Notes: a model not told the origin generated them from the sequence alone. 64,000 bases of DNA from Ramlibacter sp. (GCA_030695945.1 JAUYOG010000006.1:62001-126000), one strand, 5' to 3'; counted from the stretch's first letter, positions 1 through 9,716 are shown. Translations and numbers: made by a program.

Positions 1-466
1 GCCGCGCGCCATCGCGCAGGATGAACTCGATGTACTGGCCCGCGTGGTAGCGCATCGTGTCGTTCGCGGGCAGCTGCAGCTTGACGACCATGACATCGGG
101 GGATTTCTTCTCGAGCGACAGCACGCGCGAGGGCATCTTGCGCACGGGGAACGCGCTCTCGTCGGTCACCTGGCGCGATTCAATCACGATGTCCGTCTGC
201 GGCACGCCGCAGCAGGTGAGGATGTAGCCCGCCGCCTCCTCGTCCGGGCTCAGCGCCTTGGACTGGTGCGGGCCGTGGACGACCGTGCCCTCCAGCTTCT
301 TGCACTTGCAGGAGCCGCATGCGCCATCCTTGCACCCATACGGCATGCCGATGCCCTGGCGTATGGCGGCGGCCAGGATCGCTTCCTCGGCGTCGACGCT
401 GAACGAGCGGCCGCTGGGCTGCACAGTGACCTGGAAAGGGCCGGCGGGGGCCTGCGCGCTCGTCAT
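1..466 (-). CDS. CDP-6-deoxy-delta-3,4-glucoseen reductase-like 2Fe-2S flavoprotein (5' part)
   Basis: Only the first ~155 residues are in the window; the gene runs off the left edge. The N-terminal domain is a plant-type 2Fe-2S ferredoxin fold: the spacing C-x4-C-x2-C is visible (PYGCKDGACGSCKC), with the fourth ligand ~30 residues later in ILTCCG. After it begins a ferredoxin-NADP reductase-type FAD domain (MRYHAGQYIEF, matching the usual R-x-Y-S/x-G-Q-Y region). Proteins of this layout pass electrons from NAD(P)H via FAD to an iron-sulfur partner. The family name comes from ascarylose synthesis, but in Burkholderiales this gene is usually found outside sugar clusters, so the true substrate is unknown. 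The ATG at 464-466 begins MTSAQAPAGPF. The gene is divergent from the epimerase-like gene, only ~40 bp away. Confidence 0.85.
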   Translation of the reverse strand, partial: MTSAQAPAGPFQVTVQPSGRSFSVDAEEAILAAAIRQGIGMPYGCKDGACGSCKCKKLEGTVVHGPHQSKALSPDEEAAGYILTCCGVPQTDIVIESRQVTDESAFPVRKMPSRVLSLEKKSPDVMVVKLQLPANDTMRYHAGQYIEFILRDGAR

Positions 467-505
467 CTTTGGGTATCCTCGGTCTCTTTTGTCATCCTTC
501 CAATT

Positions 506-1429
506 TTGCCTTCAAACCAAAGTCCCCTAGGCGCACTGCCCGGGCGCTTCCGCCGCGAACGCGTCCTGATCGTCGGCTGTGGTGACGTGGGCCTTCGCGT
601 GGCACGCGCGTTGGGCTCGCGGGTCCGGCTGCTGGCGCTGACGTCGTCGCCAGAGCGGGCGCCGCTGTTGCGCTCGCGCGGCATGACACCATTGGTGGGC
701 AACCTCGACCGTCCGGACACACTCGCACGGCTCGCAGGGTTGGCCACCCGCATTGTCCACCTGGCGCCACCGCCGGCCGAAGGCTACGTGCAGTGGTGGC
801 GCGACCCCCGCACGCTGGCGTTGCTGCGCGTGCTGCGACGCCGCCGGTTGCCCCTGTCGCTGGTCTATGGCTCGACCAGCGGCGTTTATGGCGATTGCGC
901 CGGCGAGCGAGTGGCCGAGACGCGGCCGCTACAGCCGCGCACACCGCGGGCGCAGCGGCGCGCGGACGCGGAAAGCGCGGTGCGCCACTTCGGTCGCGCG
1001 TCCCACGTGCGTGCGTGCATCCTGCGTATCCCGGGAATCTATGCCCCGGATCGCGAGGGCGGCACGCCTCGCGAACGCCTGCAGAAGGGCACGCCCGTGC
1101 TGCAGGCGAAGGACGACGTCTATACCAGCCACATCCACGCCGACGACCTCTCGCGTGCGCTGCTGGCGGCCCTCTGGCGCGGCAAGCCGCAGCGCGTCTA
1201 CAACGCGAGCGACGACACCGAGCTGAAGATGGGCGAGTACTTCGACCTGGCGGCCGACCTGTATGGCCTGCCACGGCCGCGACGGGTGGCGCGCGATGCC
1301 GCGGGGGACGAGCTGCCGCTGATGCTGCTGAGTTTCATGAGCGAGTCGCGCCGGCTGGACAACCGGCGGCTCAAGCGCGAGCTGAAGATCGTTCTGCAGC
1401 ACCCCACGGTCGCTTCCGGCCTGCTCTAG
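506..1429 (+). CDS. SDR-fold NAD-dependent epimerase/dehydratase family protein
   Basis: About 307 residues. The N-terminus carries a Rossmann signature of the extended SDR type (VLIVGCGDVGLRVARAL), followed by HLAPPP, where these proteins usually have the substrate-proximal strand. The segment VYGSTSGVYGDC fits the serine/threonine part of the active site, but the usual Y-x-x-x-K is not obvious. It resembles the short YeeZ-like group of atypical epimerases rather than a sugar-nucleotide epimerase. The start is uncertain: the frame is open far upstream, but that part overlaps the divergent reductase gene. I chose TTG at 506 because homologous sequence begins ~15 residues later; no strong ribosome binding site is visible. 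The substrate is unknown. Confidence 0.7.
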   Translation: MPSNQSPLGALPGRFRRERVLIVGCGDVGLRVARALGSRVRLLALTSSPERAPLLRSRGMTPLVGNLDRPDTLARLAGLATRIVHLAPPPAEGYVQWWRDPRTLALLRVLRRRRLPLSLVYGSTSGVYGDCAGERVAETRPLQPRTPRAQRRADAESAVRHFGRASHVRACILRIPGIYAPDREGGTPRERLQKGTPVLQAKDDVYTSHIHADDLSRALLAALWRGKPQRVYNASDDTELKMGEYFDLAADLYGLPRPRRVARDAAGDELPLMLLSFMSESRRLDNRRLKRELKIVLQHPTVASGLL

Positions 1430-1490
1430 GGCCCCGTCAAGCACAGCGCTGTAACAGCTGCGCAACGCAGCCCGTTCGTCAGAAATTTCC

Positions 1491-1519
1491 TTAAGCTGCC
1501 TCAAGGTAGGTGGTATATT
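1491..1519 (+). promoter_or_regulatory. possible sigma-70 promoter of the large adhesin gene
   Basis: TTAAGC (1491-1496) and TATATT (1514-1519) are separated by 17 bp. The -10 matches the consensus at five of six positions; the -35 is poor. It lies ~130 bp upstream of the adhesin ATG and directly before a 22-bp dyad. This is a pattern match only. Confidence 0.3.
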
Positions 1520-1528
1520 TCAGCAACT

Positions 1529-1550
1529 TTGTGTAACTAAACGTACACAA
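1529..1550. promoter_or_regulatory. 22-bp inverted repeat, candidate operator of the adhesin gene
   Basis: A perfect 7-bp inverted repeat TTGTGTA-N8-TACACAA lies between the possible -10 box and the adhesin start, near the expected transcription start. The half-site spacing differs from the CRP/FNR pattern (TGTG-N8-CACA). It could bind a homodimeric regulator; the LuxR-type gene at 12052 is one local candidate. No binding evidence exists. Confidence 0.35.
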
Positions 1551-1646
1551 CGCTAGAGGGGCCTGCTTTCCAAAACAAGTTAGCCGCCCAGTTTCTTCGG
1601 CGTATTTGCACTAGTAAGTGCCAACCATTCGATGAAATCAGGATAA

Positions 1647-4600
1647 ATGGCTACTTTCAATTTTACTAACGCTTACCGGGTCAACGCGGCGACGACGCCG
1701 GCCGGTAAGGAGGCCAACACCCACGATTTCATCTACACGTCGCTGGGCGCCGCCAGGATCGATGACGACACGAACAGCGAGGCCTTCAGCGGCAACGACG
1801 TCGCCGCCATCGGCATCGACATCGGCGGCGTCAGGTATTACGGCTGGATCAGCCGGCCCATCAAGGACCAGGGCGACGTCAAAGCCTTCTATTTCTGGAC
1901 CGATCCCCAATTCACCAGCCTGGCGCTGGCGACGTCCGACGGCAACCAGGACGGCGACAGCAACGCCTCGGACAACATCGGCTTCATCCTCGTCGTCAAA
2001 CAGGCGTACTTCGACGCGTTGGGCGCCGGCCATGCCGTCGGCGACATTCTCAATGTCGGATCCTCATCGGATCGGGTCGACAGCGCGCTGAACTCGCTGC
2101 TGCCAGTGAACGCAGCGCCCGTGGCGGTTGCCGACACCGCAACGGCCGTCGAGGCCGGCGGTCTGAACAACGCGACCGCCGGCTCCGCAGCCACCGGGAA
2201 CATTCTCACCAACGACACCGACTCCAACTCCGGTGACACGAAGGCCGTGACCTTCGTCGGCACGTCGAGCGCCGGCACCGCCGTGACTGCGGGAACAACC
2301 TCCGCAAACGGCACGGTCGTGGCCGGCCAATATGGTTCGATCACGATAGGCGCCAACGGCAGCTACTCGTACGCAGTGACCGACAGCAACGCCGCCGTCG
2401 AAGCGCTGCGAACGAGCTCCAACACGCTGACCGACACGTTTGCCTACACGATGAAGGACACGGCGGGGCTGACGTCGACGACGACGCTGACGGTGACGAT
2501 CCAGGGCGCCAACGACACGCCGAGCGGCGTCAACGACAACAACGTCGCCAAGGAGTCGACGTCAACGGCCGTGTCCGGTTTCACGTCCGCGGGTGTGACG
2601 GCGACGGGCAACGTTCTCACCAATGACACCGACAAGGACAGCGGCGACGGCAAGACCGTCAGCGGAACTGCCGGCACGGCTGACACGTCGGGCGGCGTCA
2701 CGGTCAACGGCACCTACAAGCTCTACCTCCCCACCGGCCCCGGCAGCACCTTCAATCCGGTTGCCCTCGGAGAGGCCGCCTGGCTGCATCTCGGCGGCGT
2801 CGGATACGCGCTTTTCGCCGCGGACCAGACGACCCAGATCGTCATCGCCGGGGCGTTCGACGCGACCAATCACACCTTCCTGCTGAACGCCCAGCCCCTG
2901 TATTACTACGACAGCGCGACGTCCTCGGTCAAGCCCCTCAGCAACCTGTCTGGCGGCCTGGCAAGCCAGGAGATCGGGTTCAAGGGCACCACGCTGGGCA
3001 ACACGATCGCCGACAACGGCATGAAGCTGGGGACGCTGGACGCCACGACCCCTGTGATCGCGAACGTTACTTCGTCGACCGTTTCCGTGTCGTCGCTGAC
3101 GATCGACGGCGCGATCGCCGTCGGCATGTCCGTTACCGGCACGGGTGTGCCGGCCAGCACAGTCATCACGGGGGTCACCTACGACGGATCGGGCAAGGTC
3201 TCGACCATCACCCTGGACAAAGTGCTCACCAGCAGCGGCGGCACGACGTTGACTTTCGCCGGAAGCGCGGGAGCCACGCTGACAGGGCGCTACGGAACGC
3301 TCGTGCTGAACGCCGACGGGACGTATACCTACACGCCTTTCACCGACATCACGACCCTCTCCGCCGGCCAGAGCGGCACGGACACGTTCAAGTACGCATT
3401 GGCGGACACCGCGGGTGCGACCAGCACGGCGACCCTGACGATCACGGTGCTGGGCGCGGGATCGAACGACCCGGTGGCAGTCGCCGATACCGGGGCCGCG
3501 ACGGAGACCGGCATCGCCGCCGGAAGCAATCCGTCGGGCAACCTGATCACCAACGACACCGGCTTGAACAGGATCGTGTCCGGCGCCCGGTCCGTCGACG
3601 CCACTTCGGAGACCTCGATTCTCGCGACCGACACAGCGGTCACGGGCCGCTACGGCACACTGACCGTGAAGCAGGACGGCACCTGGAGCTACGCACTCGA
3701 CGACGCCAACGTCACTGTGAATGCACTGAATTCGGGCGGCACGCTGTCCGATGTCTTCCTCTATCGGGATACCAACTCGCCGACGTCCACGGGCAGTTCG
3801 GTTTCGACACTGACCATCACGATCAACGGCACCGACGATGCCCCGGTGGCTGCGACCGACTCGGCTACGGCCATCGAAGCCAGTGGCCTCAGCAATGCCA
3901 ACGCAGGGTCGAACCCGTCCGGCAACGTCCTTTCCAATGACACAGACGTCGACAACACCGCAGCCCAGCTGTCGGTCACCGCCGTTCGCCTGGGCAGCAC
4001 CGCCAACGCCGGCACCTCGGGCACGCTGGGTTCGGCGCTGGTCGGCACTTATGGCAGCCTCACACTCAGTTCGACCGGGGCCTGGACCTACGTCGTCGAC
4101 AACACGAACGCAGCTGTCAACGCGCTGGCTGCGCGCAGCGCACTGACGGACAGTTTCAACTACACGCTTTCTGACGGCTCCGGGGGAACAGCAACGGCGA
4201 ATGCCGTCCTCAACATCACCATCCAGGGCGCTGCCGACACGATTGCGGTGAACAGCGTATTCGTGAACGAAGCGTCGGACTACGCCGTCTTCGTGGTGAC
4301 CGGCGCGGCCGGAGTTGCGGTGACCTTGGCTTTGTCGGACACGACCGGGCTCACGGGTTCGGACGCCAAGGCCGAGCTGGTCAATCCGAACGCCGACATC
4401 GGCAGCACCCTGCAGTACTTCAACGGCGCGACCTGGACCAACTACAACGCCGGCACGCCACCGTCGATTCCCGCAGGAGGGCAACTCTACGTCCGGATCG
4501 CCGTCGTGGCCGACAGCGTCTATGAGAGCAGCGAGTCCTTCTCGCTCACCGCCGCGACCACCTCGGCCGATGCCACATCCGCCACGGGAATCGGGACGAT

Positions 4601-7600
4601 CAATGACGAGGGGCAGGGCGTCGTCTTCCTGTCTGGCAACAACACCGGCACCGCCAATGCGTCCGGCGATGCCGGCTTTCCCACGCTGGACGACGACCGG
4701 CCGACCATCAGCGTGTCGAGCCCGGGCGTGACGGAAGGTGCAACGCCGGTTTTCACGGTTTCCATCGACAAGCTCTCCAACTTCGACGTCCGCTTCGTAC
4801 CGGTCCTGGCCGGCGTCACGGCCACCTTGGGGACGGACACAGCTGCCGCCGCCGCGCTGGAGGTGTCCACCAATGGCGGCACCAGCTGGGCCACGGTTTC
4901 CGGAGCCGTGACGATCGTCGCCGGCCAGAGCTCGCTCATGCTGCGCCTCGCCAGCACCGACGACGCCTTGACGGAGTCGTCCGAGACATTCACGCTCTCG
5001 ACCGGTTACATCGACGCAGTGAAAAACCAGTCAGGCGCCACCGGCACCGCCACCATTACGGACAACGACTCCGCCCCGACCCTGGCGATCAATGACATCA
5101 CCGTCAACGAAGCGACCGGCACGGCCACCTTCACCGTCACGCGCAGCGGCGCCACCGGGGCGACGGCCAGTGTGGACTACGCCACGTCCAACGGCACGGC
5201 GACGGCCGGCGCCGACTACACGGCCAAGACCGGCGCGGTGAACTTCGCCATCGGCGAGACCAGCAAGACCATCACCGTCACGATCGCCAATGACAGCGTC
5301 TATGAAGGCAGCGAAGCCTTCAACGTCACGTTGAGCAGTGCCTCCGGCGCCACGATCAGCGACGCGACAGGTATTGGCACCATCCGCGATGACGGCGCTG
5401 GCACTGGCGGCACAGACAACGACACCCCCGCCATCAGCGTGGACAGCCCCACCATTACGGAAGGCGCCAACGCGGTCTTTACCGCCAGCCTGAACCGCGC
5501 CTCCACGACGGCGGTCAGCTTCACGCCCACGCTCGCCAGCGGCACCGCCACGATCGGCGCCGACACCGCTGCCGCCAGCACCCTGGAAGTGTCCACCGAT
5601 GGCGGCACCAGCTGGAGCACGGTCACTGGCGCCGTCACCATCGCGGCCGGCCAGACCTCGGTCCAGCTGCGCCTGGCCACGGTAGACGACGCCTCTGCCG
5701 AAGGCAGTGAGGCCTTCACGCTCGCCACTGGCGCGATCACTGGCACGGTGACCAACGCCACGGGCGCCACCGGCACCGCCACCATCACGGACAACGACTC
5801 CGCCCCGACCCTGGCTATCAATGACGTCACCGTCAACGAGGCGACGGGCACGGCCACTTTTACCGTCACGCGCAGCGGCGCCACCGGGGCGACGGCCAGT
5901 GTGGACTTCGCCACATCCAACGGCACGGCCACTGCCGGGGCCGACTACACCGCCACCAACGGCACGCTGAACTTCGCGATCGGCGAGACCAGCAAGACGT
6001 TCACTGTCACGATCGCCAACGACGGCGTGTTCGAAGGCAGCGAAGCCTTCAACGTCACGTTGAGCAGCGCCTCCGGCGCGACCCTCAGCGACGCGACCGG
6101 TGTCGGCACCATCCGCGACGATGGCGCTGGCACCGGCGGAACGGACAACGACACCCCGACGATCAGCGTCTCCAGCCCTACGGTCACGGAAGGCGCAACG
6201 CCAGTCTTCACGGTGTCCATCGACAAGGCCTCCAGCAGCGGCATCAGCTTCACGCCGAGCTTGGCCAGCGGCACCGCCACGATCGGCACCGATACCGCTG
6301 CGGCCAGCACGCTGGAAGTGTCCACCGATGGCGGCACCAGCTGGAGCACGGTCACTGGCGCCGTCACCATCGCGGCCGGCCAGACCTCGGTCCAGCTGCG
6401 CCTGGCCACAGTAGACGACGCCTCGGCCGAAGGCAGTGAGGCCTTCACGCTCGCGACCGGTGCGATCACCGGCACGGTGACCAACGCCACGGGCGCCACT
6501 GGCACCGCCACCATTACGGACAACGACTCCGCCCCGACCCTGGCGATCAATGACATCACCGTCAACGAAGCGACCGGCACGGCCACCTTCACCGTCACGC
6601 GCAGCGGCGCCACCGGGGCGACGGCCAGTGTCGACTTCGCCACATCCAATGGCACGGCCACTGCCGGCGCGGACTACACCGCCACCAACGGCACGCTGAA
6701 CTTCGCCATCGGCGAGACCAGCAAGACTTTCACTGTCACGATCGCCAACGACGGCGTCTATGAAGGCAGCGAAGCCTTCAACGTGACGTTGAGCAATGCC
6801 AGCGGCGCGACGATCGCCGACAGCACGGGCGTGGGCACCCTCCGCGATGACGGGACCGGCAGCGGCGGCACTGACAATGACACGCCCACTATCAGCGTGA
6901 ACAGCCCCAGCGTAGCCGAGGGTAGCAATGCAGTCTTCACAGTCAGCTTGAACCGCACTTCGACAACGGCGGTCAGTTTCACGCCGACACTCGCCAACGG
7001 CAGCGCGACCGTCGGTGCCGATACGAGTGCCGCCAGCACGCTGGAAGTCTCCACCGACGGCGGTACCAGCTGGAGCACTGTCAACGGTGCCATTACTATC
7101 GCTGCCGGTCAGAGCTCCGCGCTGCTGCGGGTTGCGACCACCGACGACGCACTCGCGGAAGGCAGCGAAACCTTCAGTCTCTCCACGGGAACCATCACGG
7201 GGGCTGTTACCAATGCGGCGGGCGCAAGCGGCACGGTCACCATTGTGGACAACGACAGCGCGCCCACGCTCGCGATCAATGACGTTACGGTCAACGAAGC
7301 GGCGGGCACGGCCACTTTCACGGTCACCAGAAGCGGGGCCACGGGCGCAGCGGCCAGCGCCGATTTCGCCACGTCCAGCGGAACCGCCACGGCCGGCACC
7401 GACTACACCGCCGCCACCGGCAGCGTCAGCTTCGCCGCTGGCGAAGTCACCAAGACGATCACGGTCACGATCGCCAACGACGGCGTCTACGAAGGCAGTG
7501 AAGCCTTCAACGTCACGCTGTCGAATGCGTCCGGTGCGACCCTCAGCGACGCGACGGGCGTGGGCACTATCCGCGATGACGGCACCGGCAGCGGCGGGAC

Positions 7601-9716
7601 GGACAACGACACGCCCACGATCAGCGTGAATAGCCCCACGATCACCGAAGGCGTCAACGCAGGTTTCACCGTCAGCCTGAACCGCACCTCTACAACGGCG
7701 ATCAGCTTCACGCCCACGCTCGCCACCGGCAGCGCCACCATTGGTTCTGACACCGGCGTTGTGGGAACCCTGGAAGTCTCCACTAACGGCGGTACGAGCT
7801 GGAGCACGGTCATCGGCGCCGTCACGATTGCTGCCGGCCAGAGCTCGGTGCAGTTGCGCCTGGCGACAGTAGACGACGCCTCGGCTGAAGGCAGTGAGGC
7901 CTTCACGCTGTCCACCGGCGCGATCACCGGCACGGTGACCAACGCCACAGGCGCCACCGGCACCGCCACCATTACAGACAACGACACCGCGCCGCCCGCA
8001 CCTGCACCTGCACCTGCACCTGCACCTGCACCTGCACCTGCACCTGCGCCCGCACCTGCACCTGCACCCGCACCCGCGCCCGCGCCCGCACCCGCGCCTG
8101 CACCCGCGCCTGCACCCGACCCCGCGCCCATCTCCGCAGAGCTCGACCCTGACAGCGACAACGGGCCCAGCAACGAGGACAAAATCACCAGCATCATCGA
8201 GCCGGAATTCACCATCAACGCGGGCAGCTTGCTGGTGGCGGGCCAAACCGTCCAGCTTGTGGCGCCGGACGGGAGCATCGCCGGCACCAGTCAGGTCACC
8301 GCGCAAGACGTGGTCGCGGGGAATGTGAGCGTGCCGAGCGGGCCACTGGACGACGGCACCTACGAGTTCCTGGCCCGGATCACGGACGCCACCGGCCGGG
8401 TGGTGGGCGAGGGCCTGGTGACGGTCACCGTCATCACGGACCGCGATGGCGTTCAACCCTCTGTGGAGCTCGCCGCCAATGGCGGTGACTTCAACCACGA
8501 CGGCATTTCCGACTGGGAGCAGAACAACGTTGCGCAGCTGCCCGTGACATCGATCGCGGACTTCCTGGCCGGCAAGAACGCACCGGACGCGTCGTTCGGC
8601 GCCGTCATGGCCGGAACGGTGGATTCATCAAATCCTGGTGGCACCGTTCAACTCGATTCCACTGCACAGCTGCTCGATATCAGCCTCGCCGAGTTGCCTG
8701 CCGCGCTGCCCGACGGCGTACAGCAGGCCTCGCCCATGTTCAATTTCTCGGTGTCATCCCAAGATGGCGCCGTGTTGCAGGACATGGACGCCAGCCGGTT
8801 GGGTCTGCAGACCCGGGTCGTCATCGATCTGCCCTCGGGCGTGCAGGCCGACAGTTTCGTCAAGTGGAATCCCGAGGCCGCATCGTGGTTCGAATTCCTC
8901 GACGATGGCAACCTGTCGACTTTCGACGACGGTGCCACGCTCCTGGACACCAACAACGACGGCATGGTCGACCGCGTCGTCGTGACATTGACCGATGGAG
9001 GCCGGGGCGATGAAGACGGCCTGGCCAACGGTATCGTGGTCGACCCCGGCTTGCTGGTGCTCAGCGCCCATTCCACCCCGGTCTACAGCGTGTTGCTGGC
9101 CGGCGGCGATCGCTTCTATTCGGTCGACGCCAGCGAAGCAGCGCGGATGGCCACGGGAACGCAGAACGTCTTCGAAGGCGTGCGCTTCGATTCGCTCGAC
9201 TCCGCTGACGCAGGCCGGCAGCTGTTTGCCAACCACAATCTGTTCACCGGCGATTGGTACTTCGCGGCGGACGGGGACCCCATGCCTTACATGTGCTACA
9301 CGCGGATGCCGGGCGCCGGATTTCAGGCGGCAGCGCCCGGCGCGGGACCGGGGGCGGACTTCCATCTCTTCATCAACCGATGGGGCATCACCCAACTGGT
9401 CACCTCCGCAGAGGCCGGCAACCTGGGCCTGGCGGGCCAGGGCTTTGTCGACCGGGGAGTTGTTTTCAACACCACCACGACCAGCGCTTTTACGTTCGAT
9501 GCCGAAGGCTATCTGATAGCCAATCGGAGCAGCCATGACGTCCAGACTCTGGTCCAATCGCTGGCGGGCAGCTACCGCAGCACGAGCGAAGCGGGTTTTG
9601 TCGAAGTCGTGGAACAGCACTTCCTCGCCCAAATCCAGTTCACCGGCCTGCCGCACGGCGGGGCCGCGACCGCCGCCGAACTCAATGCCGCCTTCGGTAC
9701 GGCGTTTACAGGTTGA
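1647..9716 (+). CDS. giant VCBS/Calx-beta repeat surface protein (putative adhesin)
   Basis: 2689 residues, start ATG after AGGA. Layout: residues 1-150 are a unique N-terminal domain without a Sec signal peptide. Residues ~155-865 hold four VCBS/cadherin-like units, each with the N-x-L-x-N-D-T-D and T-L-T-V-T-I-x-G-x-N-D motifs; the second carries an insertion. Residues ~870-1015 are a Calx-beta-like unit. Residues ~1019-2110 alternate two domain types, Calx-beta (ATFTVTRSGATG, GADYTA, IRDDG) and a second type (TEGATPVFTVS, LEVSTDGGTSWSTV), as exact 243-residue repeats. A Pro-Ala linker follows (~2116-2160). Residues ~2290-2475 contain EF-hand-like DFNHDGISDWE and DTNNDGMVD and resemble the choice-of-anchor U domain. 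The C-terminal ~210 residues are unrecognised. Such proteins are usually calcium-dependent cell-surface adhesins, often exported by a type I system, but no RTX nonapeptides and no secretion genes are seen here. Confidence 0.85.
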   Translation: MATFNFTNAYRVNAATTPAGKEANTHDFIYTSLGAARIDDDTNSEAFSGNDVAAIGIDIGGVRYYGWISRPIKDQGDVKAFYFWTDPQFTSLALATSDGNQDGDSNASDNIGFILVVKQAYFDALGAGHAVGDILNVGSSSDRVDSALNSLLPVNAAPVAVADTATAVEAGGLNNATAGSAATGNILTNDTDSNSGDTKAVTFVGTSSAGTAVTAGTTSANGTVVAGQYGSITIGANGSYSYAVTDSNAAVEALRTSSNTLTDTFAYTMKDTAGLTSTTTLTVTIQGANDTPSGVNDNNVAKESTSTAVSGFTSAGVTATGNVLTNDTDKDSGDGKTVSGTAGTADTSGGVTVNGTYKLYLPTGPGSTFNPVALGEAAWLHLGGVGYALFAADQTTQIVIAGAFDATNHTFLLNAQPLYYYDSATSSVKPLSNLSGGLASQEIGFKGTTLGNTIADNGMKLGTLDATTPVIANVTSSTVSVSSLTIDGAIAVGMSVTGTGVPASTVITGVTYDGSGKVSTITLDKVLTSSGGTTLTFAGSAGATLTGRYGTLVLNADGTYTYTPFTDITTLSAGQSGTDTFKYALADTAGATSTATLTITVLGAGSNDPVAVADTGAATETGIAAGSNPSGNLITNDTGLNRIVSGARSVDATSETSILATDTAVTGRYGTLTVKQDGTWSYALDDANVTVNALNSGGTLSDVFLYRDTNSPTSTGSSVSTLTITINGTDDAPVAATDSATAIEASGLSNANAGSNPSGNVLSNDTDVDNTAAQLSVTAVRLGSTANAGTSGTLGSALVGTYGSLTLSSTGAWTYVVDNTNAAVNALAARSALTDSFNYTLSDGSGGTATANAVLNITIQGAADTIAVNSVFVNEASDYAVFVVTGAAGVAVTLALSDTTGLTGSDAKAELVNPNADIGSTLQYFNGATWTNYNAGTPPSIPAGGQLYVRIAVVADSVYESSESFSLTAATTSADATSATGIGTINDEGQGVVFLSGNNTGTANASGDAGFPTLDDDRPTISVSSPGVTEGATPVFTVSIDKLSNFDVRFVPVLAGVTATLGTDTAAAAALEVSTNGGTSWATVSGAVTIVAGQSSLMLRLASTDDALTESSETFTLSTGYIDAVKNQSGATGTATITDNDSAPTLAINDITVNEATGTATFTVTRSGATGATASVDYATSNGTATAGADYTAKTGAVNFAIGETSKTITVTIANDSVYEGSEAFNVTLSSASGATISDATGIGTIRDDGAGTGGTDNDTPAISVDSPTITEGANAVFTASLNRASTTAVSFTPTLASGTATIGADTAAASTLEVSTDGGTSWSTVTGAVTIAAGQTSVQLRLATVDDASAEGSEAFTLATGAITGTVTNATGATGTATITDNDSAPTLAINDVTVNEATGTATFTVTRSGATGATASVDFATSNGTATAGADYTATNGTLNFAIGETSKTFTVTIANDGVFEGSEAFNVTLSSASGATLSDATGVGTIRDDGAGTGGTDNDTPTISVSSPTVTEGATPVFTVSIDKASSSGISFTPSLASGTATIGTDTAAASTLEVSTDGGTSWSTVTGAVTIAAGQTSVQLRLATVDDASAEGSEAFTLATGAITGTVTNATGATGTATITDNDSAPTLAINDITVNEATGTATFTVTRSGATGATASVDFATSNGTATAGADYTATNGTLNFAIGETSKTFTVTIANDGVYEGSEAFNVTLSNASGATIADSTGVGTLRDDGTGSGGTDNDTPTISVNSPSVAEGSNAVFTVSLNRTSTTAVSFTPTLANGSATVGADTSAASTLEVSTDGGTSWSTVNGAITIAAGQSSALLRVATTDDALAEGSETFSLSTGTITGAVTNAAGASGTVTIVDNDSAPTLAINDVTVNEAAGTATFTVTRSGATGAAASADFATSSGTATAGTDYTAATGSVSFAAGEVTKTITVTIANDGVYEGSEAFNVTLSNASGATLSDATGVGTIRDDGTGSGGTDNDTPTISVNSPTITEGVNAGFTVSLNRTSTTAISFTPTLATGSATIGSDTGVVGTLEVSTNGGTSWSTVIGAVTIAAGQSSVQLRLATVDDASAEGSEAFTLSTGAITGTVTNATGATGTATITDNDTAPPAPAPAPAPAPAPAPAPAPAPAPAPAPAPAPAPAPAPAPAPDPAPISAELDPDSDNGPSNEDKITSIIEPEFTINAGSLLVAGQTVQLVAPDGSIAGTSQVTAQDVVAGNVSVPSGPLDDGTYEFLARITDATGRVVGEGLVTVTVITDRDGVQPSVELAANGGDFNHDGISDWEQNNVAQLPVTSIADFLAGKNAPDASFGAVMAGTVDSSNPGGTVQLDSTAQLLDISLAELPAALPDGVQQASPMFNFSVSSQDGAVLQDMDASRLGLQTRVVIDLPSGVQADSFVKWNPEAASWFEFLDDGNLSTFDDGATLLDTNNDGMVDRVVVTLTDGGRGDEDGLANGIVVDPGLLVLSAHSTPVYSVLLAGGDRFYSVDASEAARMATGTQNVFEGVRFDSLDSADAGRQLFANHNLFTGDWYFAADGDPMPYMCYTRMPGAGFQAAAPGAGPGADFHLFINRWGITQLVTSAEAGNLGLAGQGFVDRGVVFNTTTTSAFTFDAEGYLIANRSSHDVQTLVQSLAGSYRSTSEAGFVEVVEQHFLAQIQFTGLPHGGAATAAELNAAFGTAFTG
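5061..7976 (+). repeat. four exact-period 729-bp tandem repeats within the adhesin gene
   Basis: The GACAAC of the ACxGACAACGAC motif recurs at 5061, 5790, 6519, 7248 and 7977, that is at exactly 729 bp (243 codons) every time. Each unit holds one Calx-beta domain and one TEGxNAVFT-type domain. Stretches between units 1 and 2 are almost identical at the DNA level (for example around 5590-5700 and 6319-6430). Units 3 and 4 have diverged more. A partial unit, the second half only, precedes the array from ~4700. Confidence 0.9.
7991..8130 (+). repeat. Pro-Ala hexanucleotide repeat (linker)
   Basis: About 22 units of a CCTGCA / CCCGCA / CCCGCG hexamer encode an uninterrupted (Pro-Ala)n run ending in PDPAP. 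The first units (CCTGCA) are identical, later ones vary. It lies between the 729-bp array and the C-terminal domains and probably forms a stiff spacer. Because the unit is 6 bp, slippage would change linker length without shifting frame. Confidence 0.9.

Noticed and set aside
44..505. N-terminal extension of the epimerase-like gene upstream of 506
   Set aside because: It would overlap the divergent 2Fe-2S reductase gene, whose motifs are clear, and the extra residues are unlike an SDR N-terminus.
1529..1550. CRP/FNR site reading of the adhesin-promoter dyad
   Set aside because: The TGTG and CACA half-sites are 12 bp apart instead of 8, so the spacing does not fit CRP or FNR.
7991..8130. CRISPR-like or minisatellite array
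   Set aside because: The repeat is a 6-bp coding unit for Pro-Ala without spacers, inside an open gene. No CRISPR array was found anywhere in the window.
5031..8498. Very long open frame (~1150 codons) on the minus strand across the adhesin repeats
   Set aside because: It is the mirror of a GC-rich repetitive gene; its translation is low-complexity Arg/Gly/Val-rich, repeats with the 729-bp unit, and has no start signals. The plus-strand protein has clear domains.
1647..9716. RTX toxin assignment for the giant protein
   Set aside because: No GGxGxDxUx nonapeptide repeats and no HlyA-type C-terminal signal are visible; the repeats are VCBS and Calx-beta type.
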